Origin: Cryptomeria japonica
Lineage: Eukaryota; Streptophyta; Pinopsida; Cupressales; Cupressaceae
Length of the DNA stretch: 64,000 nt
Reading direction: 5' to 3'
Assembly (NCBI RefSeq): GCF_030272615.1
Contig: NC_081406.1
Span: 190,181,391-190,245,390, forward strand
The notes beneath the pieces are model-generated. The model made no database searches and was not told the DNA's origin. It was given only the letters and a program-made list of their open reading frames with translations. Positions 1 through 12,378 of the stretch are shown here, one piece after another (within the stretch, counting starts at the first letter, position 1; each line of letters starts with the position of its first letter). Made by a program: the position numbers and the translations under genes.

Positions 1-2618
1 TTTCTATTCAATTAAAAAGTCTGCATGGTCCAATATGATAGGATATGATAAGATAGTAAGTTCACCTTATATTTGACTAACAAAGCTATTGAAAAAGATT
101 TGCAATATGATATGCATATATTATTCTTACTTTTTCTTTTTTTTTCACTATTAATGATTGAAACAATTATATTATATCCCTTGAACACAAATAATAGTTT
201 TTGCATTTTCCACTTGATGTCCCATCTCTCACCCTCAACTATATTGCATTCACTACGCAATGACCTTTGTGTGTCTTGTGTGTTTGAATTTAATTCCCAA
301 TCCCACATATTATTATTTAAAACTTTGTTTATATCTACAATCACTCATATATTGTAAGCAATGTTTATTATACCTCTATTATTTTTGTATCTTAATTACC
401 CATAATAATTTGTTATACTTATTTGATGACATGTGCTCAAATCCACAACAATGTTACCTTAATTCTTCCATTCGTGATATTCTAATAACTTTATATCATA
501 GTATGTTATATCATTTCACTATTTCACCTACATATATTAATATGCCCTTATGAAACCCTTCACTTTTTTCATATTATCTCCTACATTTTGATTTTGTACA
601 TGATTTATTTATTAGTAAATCCTTTACACAAGTTCAAATGTATTTCTTAAAATATTTAAATTTTATAAAAATTGGGTAGAACAAAGGAATGACACAATTT
701 CATCTATTTTATTTATATACCAATGTAGATGTTTATTATTCAGTTATTTCAAAATAGTTAATCATCTCTAGGTGCCAGAACGTTGATGATAATGACCATA
801 TAGTGATAAAGAGTAGGCTTCAGAAAATTGGCATGCCAACAAAGGTGGAACGTTCACTCAATCTATGGTAATTATGAAGGTAACTTATAATTTCTAATAT
901 TTATAACATAGTGTTCTTATTGTTCTAAAGATTTACAATCATGGAAACATTGTAATATTTAGCTAATTTTCAATGGTTGATTCCAAGTTAAAACACTACT
1001 TCTCATTATGACACACATTGTTGGCTACCTATTTGTGTGTATTGACTATTTTGATGTGGTATGGATAAAATTATTTGTAGGCATAACCCAATCTTCTTGC
1101 ATTTAATTCATAGCCACATGATAATATTCAAAATAATTACTTTTCAACAAAACATATTCAACCCAACTTTAAATTTATCATTACAATGAACTTTGAAAGG
1201 ATGAGATGTGAAAGAACTAAGAGAGAAAACTATTGATATAGATCAACATGTTGGCATACTTAACTCAATTTTTATTTTATCTTATGTGTTTAGCATTTAG
1301 CCAAATGATTTTATCAATGAGTTCAACCTGAAATTAATTAAATCCCAATTTAATAAGGGAAACATAACAATTACTTTACTATTTACAATTACATCATTTA
1401 AAAACGGATTTGATACCAGAGCTATTACAATCTTGATTCATTAGAATATGAAATCATTAAAACAAGTAACTAATATCAATCTCTATAAATAGATGTAAAA
1501 TAATTACTACACTTTAAAGAAGGATATTAAGCCACTAAGAAAGGGTAGTCACATTATTTTAGGTTAAATACTAACAAGGCTACAACCCAAATTAGTTCAC
1601 CTTTCCCAATGTACTTGTAGCCTATGCCAAAATAACAATGTTAGAATAAGGTTAGAGTGAATAATCAAGTAAACCCATTATGGACCATGAAGATGTGTTT
1701 ATAGACACAACTACTAGGTGTAGAAGTAAATAGTAAGGAGTAAAATAACTGAAATTTCCTCATGGAAAATGTTCAATAGGATTGTTCTAGGTTGCATTGA
1801 ATAATTAAGCAAATTCTTCATGGACCATGAAGATGTGTTTTAGATAGGAAAATAGTAGGCATAAAACTATATTAATAAATGGGTCCAAGAACTTTAGAAA
1901 ATGTGGTTTTCTTAACACACGAATTAGGGATGTTACTCAAGCATTCAACATGGAAGCTCTTCTACAATTCCACAACATAATCATTATGATAAGAATATTA
2001 TGCCTTACTAGATGTAACAAAAACTAACCCTCAAGATGGTGTCACCATAGAGATAATGCAAAACAACCATAGTGACTAGTATAATCCTCCAAAAAGATCA
2101 TGCAAAAGTTTTTTAAAAATACATTGAATTTTAAGTCAATTGTTGTTGTTGAACAATAATTTGAACTTTAACAATGTGTCATTGGTGCAAGATCACACAG
2201 CTTGGCAAGATTTTTATGGTATCATTGGACTTCTCCTAATAGTTTATATACAAAAAAATGGTACTCAAGTTTCAGTTCATATGACAATTATAACCTATAG
2301 AACTCTAAATTTTTACAAGTCATCATCATTATAAGACCATAAAAGACACTCAAAATGTTTCCACCTTGGAGACAACAAAAACCATATATTTAGTGGATCC
2401 ATTGTAGTCCTCAAAAAATCATACAAAAATGAAAACTAACAATTCTTAGCATCGGATGACATTATGAGCTTTGTCATTGGTGAAAGACCATAACTAGAGG
2501 ATTTTGATCATATTGTTGGATTCCTTTTCAATATTTATAAATTTTAAAAAGAATCGCACTTGATTTTGACTCTTTATAAAAAATCCATGGCGTCTACAAG
2601 CCTATATTTTTACAAGTA
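1..2618. other. AT-rich intergenic DNA, nothing recognised
   Basis: AT-rich sequence with only short open frames of unremarkable composition. I see no retroelement protein motif, no terminal repeats and no RNA gene. It is the left flank of the gypsy-1 3' LTR. Old, unrecognisable transposon debris cannot be excluded. Confidence 0.5.
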
Positions 2619-4117
2619 CGTAACAACCCAAAGCTAGTTTTTTTTTTTGCAATATAGAAATGCATATGTAATGCATCTACACCTTTTAATAATCTAAATC
2701 ACCAAATGGGCAAGGTGAGAGCACATAGTACTTCAACCATACACTATCTATGATGTATGTAAGAAGATGAATGGCAACAAGATGACTAGAATATGCAAGC
2801 AGCAAAATCATCCTAATCAACACTTTTCAGTGTACTGCAGGCAATGCAAACCACTAGCAAAATTTCTAAGCTTGGCTCGCACCAAAATAGTTTATAATGT
2901 CAACTTGTTCAATGTCAAAATGATTGGTATCATAATGTTATAATAATTGGTGATAAATCAACCAATCCTACATATGAAATGTATGCAAATGACAACCCTT
3001 CAGTGGTATTACCATCTAAAATTTACGAAGTAGATAGGAAATGCATTACAATATAACAAGGATAAGAAATTATTGTAATCAACTACAATATAAGGTTAGA
3101 GCATGAATAAATAATGCTTCAACATATTGAATTACTTCATTAAAATTATATGATAAGGGAATATAAACTCGCGGTGGTCAATGGAACTATGTAGTATTGA
3201 ACAAAGATGAATATACACTAGTCAAAACACTATTGCCACAAAAATAAAACTAATGCAATACTGATAACACACTAGAAACACCACTCACACAGCTATACCT
3301 ATTGCTTGGATGCACACCAATACAACCAAATTGGATTACTACTACAAACATTTTTATTTCTCCTTAAAATCAACGTAGATCATACTAATAAGACATAATA
3401 TTGTACTATAGGATTGAAATAGAGGTTAATGTTACTAGTACAATAGGTACAACCACAAAAACCTCAAACGCCCTCCCAGAACATGGTATAATCTTCAACA
3501 AAATTACATCAATAATATTTAGCAATCAAAACTTCCTAAAAATACATCAAATATTTCTATTTTACCTAACATATAGAGAGAACTCATCTTGCAACACCAA
3601 TATGACATCGAGGTGAAATCACCATAACTAATGAGAAGGGTTTTTGTCCCTCAAACTAGCATTCCAAAATGATTTTTGTCCTCAAGAACTATGAATTCAA
3701 AGTATATCTCACAAAACATGAAAATGAAAAATAACTCAACAACCCTTCTTCTCAAGACTGGACCTCTTTTCTAACCTTTTTAAAGCTATTTTAGAAATAA
3801 GTATTTTTTATTTATTTGGTAGTTGTTTTATATTCAAAAAAAAAAAAAATTATTTTTATTACTTTTTTCCAAAAAAGCATTTTTTTTTCTTTTTCCGTGT
3901 TTTTTTTAAATGTATTTTTTTCTTACTTTTTCAAAAAGATGTTTCCCTTAATAAAATAATATAGTGTCCTTATGATTAATTTTCATCATCTTGAGCCTAG
4001 TCAAACTTAATTACACCCTTTTTTAAATAATTAAACGAAGTTGTCAAATAAAATATTGAAAAGTAATTTGGAAAATAAACTAGCTAAATAATTGATCACA
4101 TGCGAGGAGACATTGCA
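2619..4117 (-). repeat. 3' LTR of gypsy-1
   Basis: On the minus strand it starts TGCAATGTCTCC directly after a polypurine tract, similar to the TGTAATGTCCCC start of gypsy-2. It ends ...GGGTTGTTACG, where the expected terminal CA has become CG. The segment 2621-3048 is clearly homologous to 14501-14932 (shared CATACACTAT-like and ATAATTGGT blocks), which defines the LTR pair. It holds poly-A/T-rich stretches near 3840-3930. Length is about 1.5 kb. Confidence 0.7.
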
Positions 4118-4129
4118 GTCCTCCCTCCC
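4118..4129 (-). promoter_or_regulatory. Polypurine tract of gypsy-1
   Basis: The minus strand reads GGGAGGGAGGAC immediately before the LTR start TGCAATG. This is the expected plus-strand priming site at the internal edge of a 3' LTR, and it closely resembles the polypurine tract of gypsy-2. Confidence 0.6.
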
Positions 4130-4139
4130 AAAAAATTGC

Positions 4140-6749
4140 TTCTACCCAACTAATTGAAAATCAAGATGCTTGAGAATCTACTCTCCTTCCCGTATATCAT
4201 CCTCAATCGGAAGATTTCCCCATTTCACCAAATACTCTTTGATGCTTATCTTCCTCAATTTGTGTTATATATATTCAATCATTGCTTCAACAATCAAGAT
4301 GAGCTTCCCTTCTTCATCCAAGAGAGACAACACAGCAAAAGAAACCACATTATGACCAAAAGCCTTCTTAAGGTCAGAAACATGAAATACATTATAAACC
4401 TTTCTTCCTTCTAGTAGCTCCAGCTCATAATCCATTTATTCAATTCTCCTTATGGTCTTTGAATGGACTATAAAATTGTGGCCTAATTTTTCCGGCTCCA
4501 CTCTTTTTAAGACTATACTATCTATAGGGCTACAAATTACAATATCAAATAAATAATATTGTTAACCTCAAAAGTGTGTTCCACTCTATGTTGATCAACA
4601 TACAACTTCTATTGATTTTCTAGATGTTTGAAGTTATTTTGTAGAGTTTTTAACACATATTGGCTTTGCTACAATAATTATTTGGCTCTCGATACTCTAT
4701 TGTCGCAAAATAAGATATAAATGAAGCTAGGAGCTTCGTATCTATACAATGTCATGAAAGGTGGCATACGACAAGAAGTATTATAACAATATTATCCAAT
4801 ATGAAATTATTTTATCCAAGCCTTTGACTACCCTAAATCATAATTTTTTAAGCAACCTTCCACCCACTCATTTGCAATTTCAAGTTGCCCATCAATTTGT
4901 GAGTGATAACTAGTGCTAGCAATGAACTCAACCCCAACCAACCTAAACTAACATTTTTTAAAAACAAGTTTAGGAACTTCCTGTCCCTATCATTCACAAT
5001 ATTCTTTTGCAAGTCATGCAACCTAAATACTTCTTTGAAAAAAAAAATAGCAACCTGGGAAGCTCTGTAATGTGAAGAAACAACAAAAAAGTGTGCAAAT
5101 TTGGTGAATATGTCAACAACATATATACAATTTGTGCCTTCTACCTTAGACAATCCGATGATGAAGTCCATAGAAATAATTTCCAATTTTTATTGGCAAT
5201 AGGCAGAGGTCGCAACAAACCAATACGGAAAGTAGGATCATTTTTATTTTGTTGACATATTTCACATTCTCTAATATGCTTAAGGACATCATCCTAAAGC
5301 CTTTTCCATGAAAGTATCTCTTGAATTTACATATATGTCTTGAAATATCCTAAGTGGCTAGCCAAGGGAGTATCATGAAAAGTTGTCAAAACCTTCTCAG
5401 TTACCTAGATTCGAGCACCCAAAATATTTCTCCTTATATAAGATCATCTCATTCACCAACATACTTATCATTCTACAAGGTACTCTCCAAATTACTAGTA
5501 GTAAATTGATTCTTAGCATCTTCCACAAGAATTTATTCATTCCAATCTATTGTAATTTTCATCAGAGATATCAAGTGTGACCTTCTTGACAATGCAGCAA
5601 CCACAACATTCTTATAACCCTTAACATACTCTATGTCAAAAGATTTATCCACTTATGTTGTCTCTCATTAAGATCTTTTTGGCTAAGAAAATATTTTATG
5701 ACGTATTTTACAAACAAATTTACCTACAACCAGGTACTATCTAGTCTCAGTCAAAGAGTGTTTGACGGTTAACATTTCCTTATCATAGATGAAGTAGCTT
5801 CTCTCTCTCCTCTTCCCCGCTAGTTCTTTCTCACAAAGGCAATCAGATGCTTATTTTGTATCAATTTAGCACCAATTCCTTCAAGACCCTAGAAGCATCA
5901 CACACCATCTTAAAAGGCTTTGTGATGTTTCATATTGCCAACACGGGACAAGACCTCATGACTTTTTTGAGTTTCTCAAAAGTTTGTTGCAATTATGGAG
6001 ACCATGTAAATGCCTCATTTTTGTCAAATCAATGAGGGGGACAGCCAACTATGAATACCCTTCACAAACCTTCTCTAGAATTTGTACAAACCAAAGAAGC
6101 CTCTAAAATGAGTGTCTTTGGTGGTGGCCAAGCTTGAATTTACTCTTGATCAAGTCTCGCACCCCTAGAACCAACCACATATCCCAATAGAATTTTGTAG
6201 TCATAGAAAATTCGCACTTAGATTCTTTTGTATACAAGGACTAGGCCTCAAGAATTTCCAATACTTCATCGGAGTGCCTTGGGTGGTCTTCCCAAGCCTT
6301 ACCATATATTAAGATGTCATATAAGATACAAAAAAAAAAAATTGAGCTATCAATTAAAGACTTCATCCATGCATCGTTGGAATGTCAAATGTTTGTTAAT
6401 CAATCCGAAAGATATGACTAAGAACTTGTATTGCCCAAAGCGACATAGGAATGCAATTTTTGGATGTCTTCTTCTTTGACTTTGATTTGGTGATTTGCAA
6501 ATCTTAAGTCTATTTTTTAAAAATAGACCACGCCATGCAATTCATCAATGAGTTTATCAAACCTCTATTTTCTATGGTTTTCTTGTTGAGAGCACAATAA
6601 ATCTATGTGCATGCACATAGTTTCATCCTTTTTAACTAGAACCAAAAAAGATGCCAAGGGACTTTTGCTAAGATGAATGTGTCTAATCTAAAGAAGCCCC
6701 TTAATAGTTTTTTCTATCTCTTCCTTATGCCTTTTATGTTGGTGATAAC
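4140..6749 (-). pseudogene. gypsy-1 pol: RT, RNase H, integrase, C-terminal part
   Basis: Degenerate Ty3/gypsy polyprotein. The clearest block is the integrase core at 5186-4848, with the first catalytic Asp in MDFIIGL, the VDIFTKFAHF segment and the second Asp in VNDRDRKF; the catalytic Glu block is not readable. RNase H traces (CDAS near 5910, a RIGAKL-type stretch) lie at about 5960-5580. RT traces lie at 6740-6040, with a broken MRMCIDYR-equivalent near 6620. The last ~400 bp before the polypurine tract aligns with the C-terminal chromodomain region of gypsy-2. The copia element interrupts just before the RT core, so RT and protease now lie 6.7 kb apart. Multiple stops and frameshifts; not coding. 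Confidence 0.75.
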
Positions 6750-7810
6750 TGTTGGTATTTTGGATATGTTGATATGGTTTTGTCATTGATGTCAACACCT
6801 ATTAACACTTATCAACTCTGGCACTTTGGAGAACTGGCAATGTTCACCGGCAAGCAAGTGACTTTATGCGCACTCACCGGTATTCGGTTCACCGGCACGA
6901 TATAATGTTCACCGGCACTTGGAATGACATGGAAAACACTTGGTTATGTTGAAGACATCGTTTGGACACTTTGTCTTGGAGATTTGTTCATTGGTATATT
7001 CATGTTTGCATATTTGTTGTTACCAGCAAATAGGTCCAGAATAAGCATCGGCAGGCTTATCTATTCCAGATCAACACGGCACGCTTTGGAGATGATTTAT
7101 TATTGTTGTAAATGCATTAAGCTGACTTGTTGTATTGGTTATTGCATCGGTTATTGATTTATTTGTAAATTGTTTTTATTATAATATCTTTTAGAGCCGA
7201 CCTACTAAAATTGGTCTTAGGTTATGGTATATATGTAAAATCTTATTTGTAAGATCGATATGCGATCGAAGGAAGGAATTGTAAGAAGGTATATGAGAAA
7301 ATAAGCAGAACTATACACGCAGACATCATTTGAAGGTTGAAGGAAGGTTTTTGTGAAGGCATATCAGAACTACACCGATACTGAATCCAGCATATGAAGA
7401 TGTTATTTTGAGCAGTACATCATTATTGGATTTAACCATCCAATTGTAGTCAGGGTGAGCTCTAGGCGCTTGGCCTTTCTGCATGTGCAGACCCCATTTG
7501 TATACACATACTATCTGCAGTAGTATCATCTAATTGTGGGTAAGGTTTCCCACCGAGGTTTTTCCCCTTACAAGGTTTCCACGTACAAATATTCGTGTTA
7601 TGTGTTGTGGATGTTATTGTCTTTTTGTTTCATGCATTAATCTTTATCGGTACTGCAATTAACTGATAAATTGTCTACTAGCATAAAGTTTGGTTTACTG
7701 GTATTAAGCATTAATTTTGGATAAGTTGTTTTTGGTTTGAATTTATTAGACAATTGATTAACCCCCCCCCCCCCCCCCCCCCGCCTCTCAGTTGTCTCCG
7801 GGACCTAACA
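6750..7810 (+). repeat. 5' LTR of the copia element
   Basis: Begins TGTTGGTATTTTGG and ends CCTAACA, giving TGTT...AACA ends. It contains the GGTTTCCCACCGAGG / TTTCCACGTAC block also seen, inverted, in the solo LTR at 48088-49372. A run of 21 C (7762-7782) sits near its 3' end. A 77-codon open frame inside it (6924-7157) is repeated in the 3' LTR only because LTRs are duplicates. Confidence 0.92.
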
Positions 7811-7812
7811 AT

Positions 7813-7824
7813 TGGTATTAGAGC
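7813..7824 (+). promoter_or_regulatory. Primer binding site, tRNA-iMet type
   Basis: TGGTATTAGAGC lies two bases after the 5' LTR. It differs by one base from TGGTATCAGAGC, the complement of the plant initiator tRNA-Met 3' end used by many plant LTR retrotransposons. Confidence 0.85.
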
Positions 7825-7867
7825 TTAGTCCTCTTTTTGCAGAAGTTTAACAGCTTGAGGAATTCCA

Positions 7868-8935
7868 ATGTCTACTAACTATTTTAGGAAGGACAATCCT
7901 AAACTTGATGGAACCAACTATGGCATATGGAAGATTAGGATGGAGACACATCTAAATTGCATTGGGAAGGACATCTGAGAAGTTAAAAAGAATGGCTATA
8001 TTGCTCCTACTCAGAATCAACCTAATCCACCTACCTTAGGAAAAGATGAGGAAAATGATTGTAAAGCAAGAGAAGCACTTTTGAGCGCATTATCAGATCA
8101 GCAAATCATGGGATTATCAGATAGATCTACTGCTAAAGCTATTTGGGACCATTTGGAAACACTAAATGAAGGAGATTCCATAGTCAAAATTGCAAAACTT
8201 GAAAGCTTCCGAGTCAAGTATGAAAATCTGAAAATGGAAGAAGATGAAAGGATTTCTGCTTTTATGGAAAGAGTAAATAAAATTGGTTTGGGTATTAAAT
8301 GTTGTGGAGGAACCTAAAGTGAAGATGAAATTATTTCAAAAGTTTTTAAGAGGATTGCCACCGGCATACAAAATGAAAGTTACTGCTTTAAATGAGTTAA
8401 GAACAATGCCTAATACATCAGTCAGTAGGGATACATTGATTGGAAAACTTTCAACTTTTGAAGTTGAGGAATTCGGTCTTGTTGCTACTATAAAGACAGA
8501 TTTAGCTTTTAAGGCATCAACATCATCTGCACCATCATTTGACAAATCTGATTGGAAAGCCTTTTATGTAAAAGAACTTGAAAAACTTGAAGCACTATTT
8601 GCAAGAAAAATGCCTAAAGGTCCAGTTGGAAGTAAGTATGAAGGTAAAGCACCCTTTAAATGTTTTAATTGTAATAAGATTGGTCATATGGCTTCAAGAT
8701 GCTCTGATAGACATGCTAGATTAAGAGAAGAAGCAAGAAGAACATACAAGCCTAACCCTAAATATCAAAGATACAGGTTTAAGAAGAATAAAGATAAATC
8801 TTGTTATCCTGCTGATGAAGGAGTCATTGATGATTCTGATGAGGATCTGGCAGACAATGGATGGGTTTTTGTTTCTATAACAGAAGATCAACCGGCACCT
8901 ACTATTCAACCGGTAGTGCAGGCCCTGGCAGCTGA
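7868..8935 (+). pseudogene. copia gag (UBN2-like gag with zinc knuckle)
   Basis: Capsid and nucleocapsid part of the polyprotein, which packages the element RNA into cytoplasmic virus-like particles. The natural start is the ATG at 7868, 43 bases after the primer site. The opening residues include KLDGTNYGIWKIRM, typical of copia gag. An in-frame TGA at 7976-7978 replaces an expected Trp codon, and a frameshift near 8310 moves translation from the frame of 7868 to that of 8283. The CCHC knuckle CFNCNKIGHMASRC (8661-8702, CX2CX4HX4C) is intact. The spacing to the protease motif downstream is normal. Inactive because of the stop and the frameshift. Confidence 0.88.
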
Positions 8936-9251
8936 AGTTGAAGTTAAGGATGAATGGATCATTGATTCAGGATGTTCACATCATATGACTGGTGATAAAG
9001 GTAAATTCTTGAACTTTCAAGAATATAATGGAGGTCTAGTAAGATTTGGAGATGATAAAGCTTGTTTGATAAAAGGAAAAGGTACTATATCTCTTGATGG
9101 TAAGCATAATACCGACAATGTTTACTATGTAGAAGGTTTAAAGTATAATCTTTTAAGTGTTGGTCAATTAGTTGAAAAAGGATTTCAGTTACAATTCAAG
9201 AATGGAAAATGCAAAATTATGAACAAAACTGGTTTGGAAATTGCGACCTAA
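8936..9251 (+). pseudogene. copia protease domain
   Basis: Aspartic protease that would process the polyprotein. The catalytic signature is WIIDSGCSHHMTG, with the Asp codon at 8964-8966, followed by the usual glycine-rich strand (ISLDGKHNT) and the LKYNLLSVGQL segment that leads into the gag-pre-integrase region. It is continuous with the gag C-terminus in the same frame. A frameshift near 9245 separates it from the integrase. The domain itself looks undamaged. Confidence 0.85.
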
Positions 9252-10200
9252 TCAGACTAGAGGTAACATCTTTCATTTCAATAACAGTGAAAATACATGC
9301 TTGATTGCACATATTGATGAAAGTTGGCTATGGCATAAGAGACTCTGCCATGTAAATTTTGATTGCATTGTGAAAATCAGTACAACTAAGGTAGTTAGAG
9401 ATTCACCTAAGATTGTTAAACCTCACAATCCGGTCTGTAAGGAATGTCAACTTGGAAAATAAGTTAGAGCATCTTTTAAAAGTATTCCAGAAAAATCCAA
9501 TAATGCTCTTGACTTAATTCACACTAATTTATGTGGTCCAGCTAGAACTAAAAGCTTACAAGGTGATAGATATTTCATGCTAATCATTGATGACTATTCT
9601 AGAATATGTTGGGTTACTTTTCTCGGAGAAAAATCAGAAGCACTTGGGAAATTCAAACTATTCAAAGCAATGGTAGAGAATGAAACCGATAAGAAAATCA
9701 AATGTCTGAGATCATATCAAGGAGGTGAATTTACATCTAAGGAATTTAATACATTATGTGAAGTAAATGGAATCGAAAGACAGTTATCAACACCCCTGAC
9801 ACCACAACAGAATGGAATTGTAGAAAGGAAAAATAGAACTATCTTGGATGCAGCTAGAAGTATGTTATCTGAAGCAAATCTACCACATGTAAATTGAGAG
9901 AGGTAGGAAGTACAGCGGTCTATACATTCAACAAAGTTCACATCAAAGATGAAACCAGCAAGACCCCTCATGAACTATGGTTTGGTATTACTCCTACTCT
10001 TAAATATTTCAGAATATTTGGAAGTAAATGCTATATTAGAAGAGATGAGTATACTGGCAAATTTGATCCTAGAAGTGATGAAGGAATATTTCTTGGTTAT
10101 TCATCTAAGAGAAAAGCATATAGATGTTTTAACAAAAGATTGCAGAAAATTGTTGAGAGTACAAATGTGAAAATTGATGAACAGTTTAGAGGAACTTCAA
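9241..10200 (+). pseudogene. copia integrase (gag-pre-integrase zinc domain and core)
   Basis: Would insert the cDNA into the genome. The N-terminal HHCC zinc domain is visible as LWHKRLCHVNFD...CKECQLGK. An in-frame TAA at 9460-9462 follows it, and the core continues in the same frame from about 9500. The first catalytic Asp lies in the DLIHTNLCGP-type block. The second should be in LRxDxGGEF, but the codon reads Tyr (LRSYQGGEF), so a DDE residue is lost. The catalytic Glu is present in QQNGIVERKNRT. A frameshift near 9893 precedes the C-terminal segment (ELWFGITPTLKYF, DEGIFLGYSSKRKAYR). Three independent lesions make it dead. Confidence 0.86.
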
Positions 10201-11990
10201 GGTATATAGACTCTGAACTGACAACAGAGATACTGACAAATGAACCTACATTGAACCCACCAGTACAAAATGAAGATCCAGTTACACCGGTATCATCTGA
10301 AAATTCCACTGTAACTGAGGAATTGCAGCAAATGAAGACACCCCGGTATGTAAGATTGAACCACTCTGAAAATCAGATAATTGGGAACAAGTATCGAGGA
10401 GTTATGACAAGAGGAAGACTGGCAAATGAAGAGGTACATCTTATTTCTCAAATTGAACCATCGTCAATTAATGAGGCATTTGAAGATAAACACTGGATTA
10501 AATCTATGAAAGAAGAATTAGAACAAATTGAAAAGAATAACACATGGACATTAGTTCCCCGTCCTAAAGACAAAAATGTAATTGGAATAAAATGGGTATT
10601 CAGAAACAAACTTAATGAAGATGGTAAGGTAATCAGAAATAAAGCAAGACTAGTGTGTAAGGGATATTCTCAGAAAAAATGAATTGATTATAATGAAACC
10701 TTTGCACCGATAGCTAGAATTGAGGCAGTTAGATTATTCTTGGCTTTTGCAGCACACAAGAACTACAAAGTATATCAAATGGATATTAAATGTGCATTTC
10801 TGAATGGAGATCTTGAATCTAAGAAGTTTACATTGAGCAACCTGATGGATTTTCTTTTACATATAATAAAGATATGGTTTGCAGGTTAAGGAAAGCTTTG
10901 TATGGACTGAAGCAAGCTCTAAGAGCTTGGTATGCTAGATTGGATAAATATCTTTTGAAGATTGATTTTTCTAAAGGTAATGCTGACAGTAACTTATACT
11001 ATAAAGTAACTAATGATGACATCTTGTTTATAGAAGTTTTTGTTGATGATATAATCTTTGGAGGAGAAGATGGTTTATGTAAAGACTTTTCTATTGAAAT
11101 GCGGCAAGAATTTGAAATGTCTATGATTGGAGAGATAAAATTCTTTTTAGGATTACAGATTTCACAGACTGATAAAGGTATATTCTTGAGTCAATCTAAG
11201 TACTTGAAGGAGTTACTAAAGAAATTTGGGATGGAAAACTCTAAACCGGTAAGCACACCTATGACTACAAATGACAAATTTTCAGTAAGGGATGAATCTA
11301 CACCTGTTAATCCGACGGTACAAATCTATGATAGGAGGTTTACTGTATTTGACACAAACAAGACCTGATATTATGAATGCAGTATGTATTGTTTCAATAT
11401 TTCAGAGTACTCCTAGATAAAATCATGAATCAGATGTAAAAAGGATTTTCCAGTACTTACAAGGCACTACAAATCTTGGCTTATGGTGTCCTCGAGATGA
11501 AAAATTTGAATTATGTGCATACACAAATGCAAATTGGGCAGGAGATGTGGATGACAGAAAAAGCACCACCGGAGGAGCATTTTTTCTTCGAAGCAGACTA
11601 ATTTCTTGGTTGAGTAAGAAACAAAGTTGCACATCTTTATCAACAGCAGAATCAAAATATGTTGCAGCAGCAACTAACTGTACACAGGTATTATGGCTTA
11701 AGCAAATGTTGAAGGACAGTAAGGGAAAATGCAAGGAACCTATAACTATCTATTGTGATAACACTGCAGCAATTGATATATCTAAGAATCCGGTACTACA
11801 TTCTAAAACCAAACATGTTTCTATCAAACTGAATTTTCTAAAGGAGAATGTTGAAGCAAAAGAAGTAAAACTGGTTTATGTGAATACTAAAGAGCAGATT
11901 GTAAATATTTTCACTAAGCCTTTGCCTAAAGAAACTTTTGAATATCTCAGAGTTCAACTTGGGGTCATACCCCCGCCAGTAGAGACTTAG
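10200..11990 (+). pseudogene. copia reverse transcriptase and RNase H
   Basis: Linker and RT_RVT2 domain followed by RNase H. RT landmarks: NNTWTLVPRPK, KWVFRNKLNEDGKV, KARLVCKGYSQ, then an in-frame TGA at 10681, YQMDIKCAFLNGDLE near 10780, a frameshift near 10830, and ALYGLKQALRAWY. The active site reads FVDDIIFGG, where copia RTs normally have YVDD. A frameshift near 11290 leads into RNase H, whose first acidic block is NANWAGD instead of the usual DADWAGD. Later blocks (STAESKYVAAA, IYCDNTAAI, HSKTKHVSI, PLPKETFEYLR) are well preserved. The frame closes with TAG at 11988, about 390 bp before the 3' LTR. Confidence 0.88.
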
Positions 11991-12366
11991 ACAATTGATG
12001 TTTGTCATCAACCGGCAAAATTAACAGAGAAATCTTTTACTCCGGCTTTGATGAGGAGAGCTACTTCTCAGGGGGAGTAGTTGGTATACTGAATTGGTTG
12101 GTATTTTGTATTTGAACCTGGTTTTTGTATTAGCTTTGGCATTTGATGTCAAAGGGAGAGAGATTGATATGGAAAAACACAAGGATAACACATGGAGGAG
12201 AGACTTGGGGAGTGATTGTTACTTTGGGGAGAGAGATTGATTACTCTTTGTATCTAAATTTTGATTTCTGGTTATGATCTCTTTTGGGAGATTGTTGGTT
12301 TTGGGTATTTGGCATTTTTGTTTTGGCACTTTGATGGTTTTTCCATCTTGTGTTGTCATCAATATC

Positions 12367-12377
12367 AAAGGGGGAGA
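12367..12377 (+). promoter_or_regulatory. Polypurine tract of the copia element
   Basis: AAAGGGGGAGA sits one base before the 3' LTR start. A similar purine run (CAGGGGGAG, about 12069-12077) lies upstream and could be a secondary tract. Confidence 0.8.
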
Positions 12378-12378
12378 T

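Noticed and set aside
4154-4414. Plus-strand ORFs at 4154-4414 and 6228-6479
   Set aside because: Shadows of the minus-strand gypsy-1 pol; no family resemblance in the plus frames.
6924-7157. 77-codon ORF conserved between 6924-7157 and 12553-12786
   Set aside because: Both lie in the two LTRs of one copia element, so identity follows from LTR duplication; no independent coding evidence.
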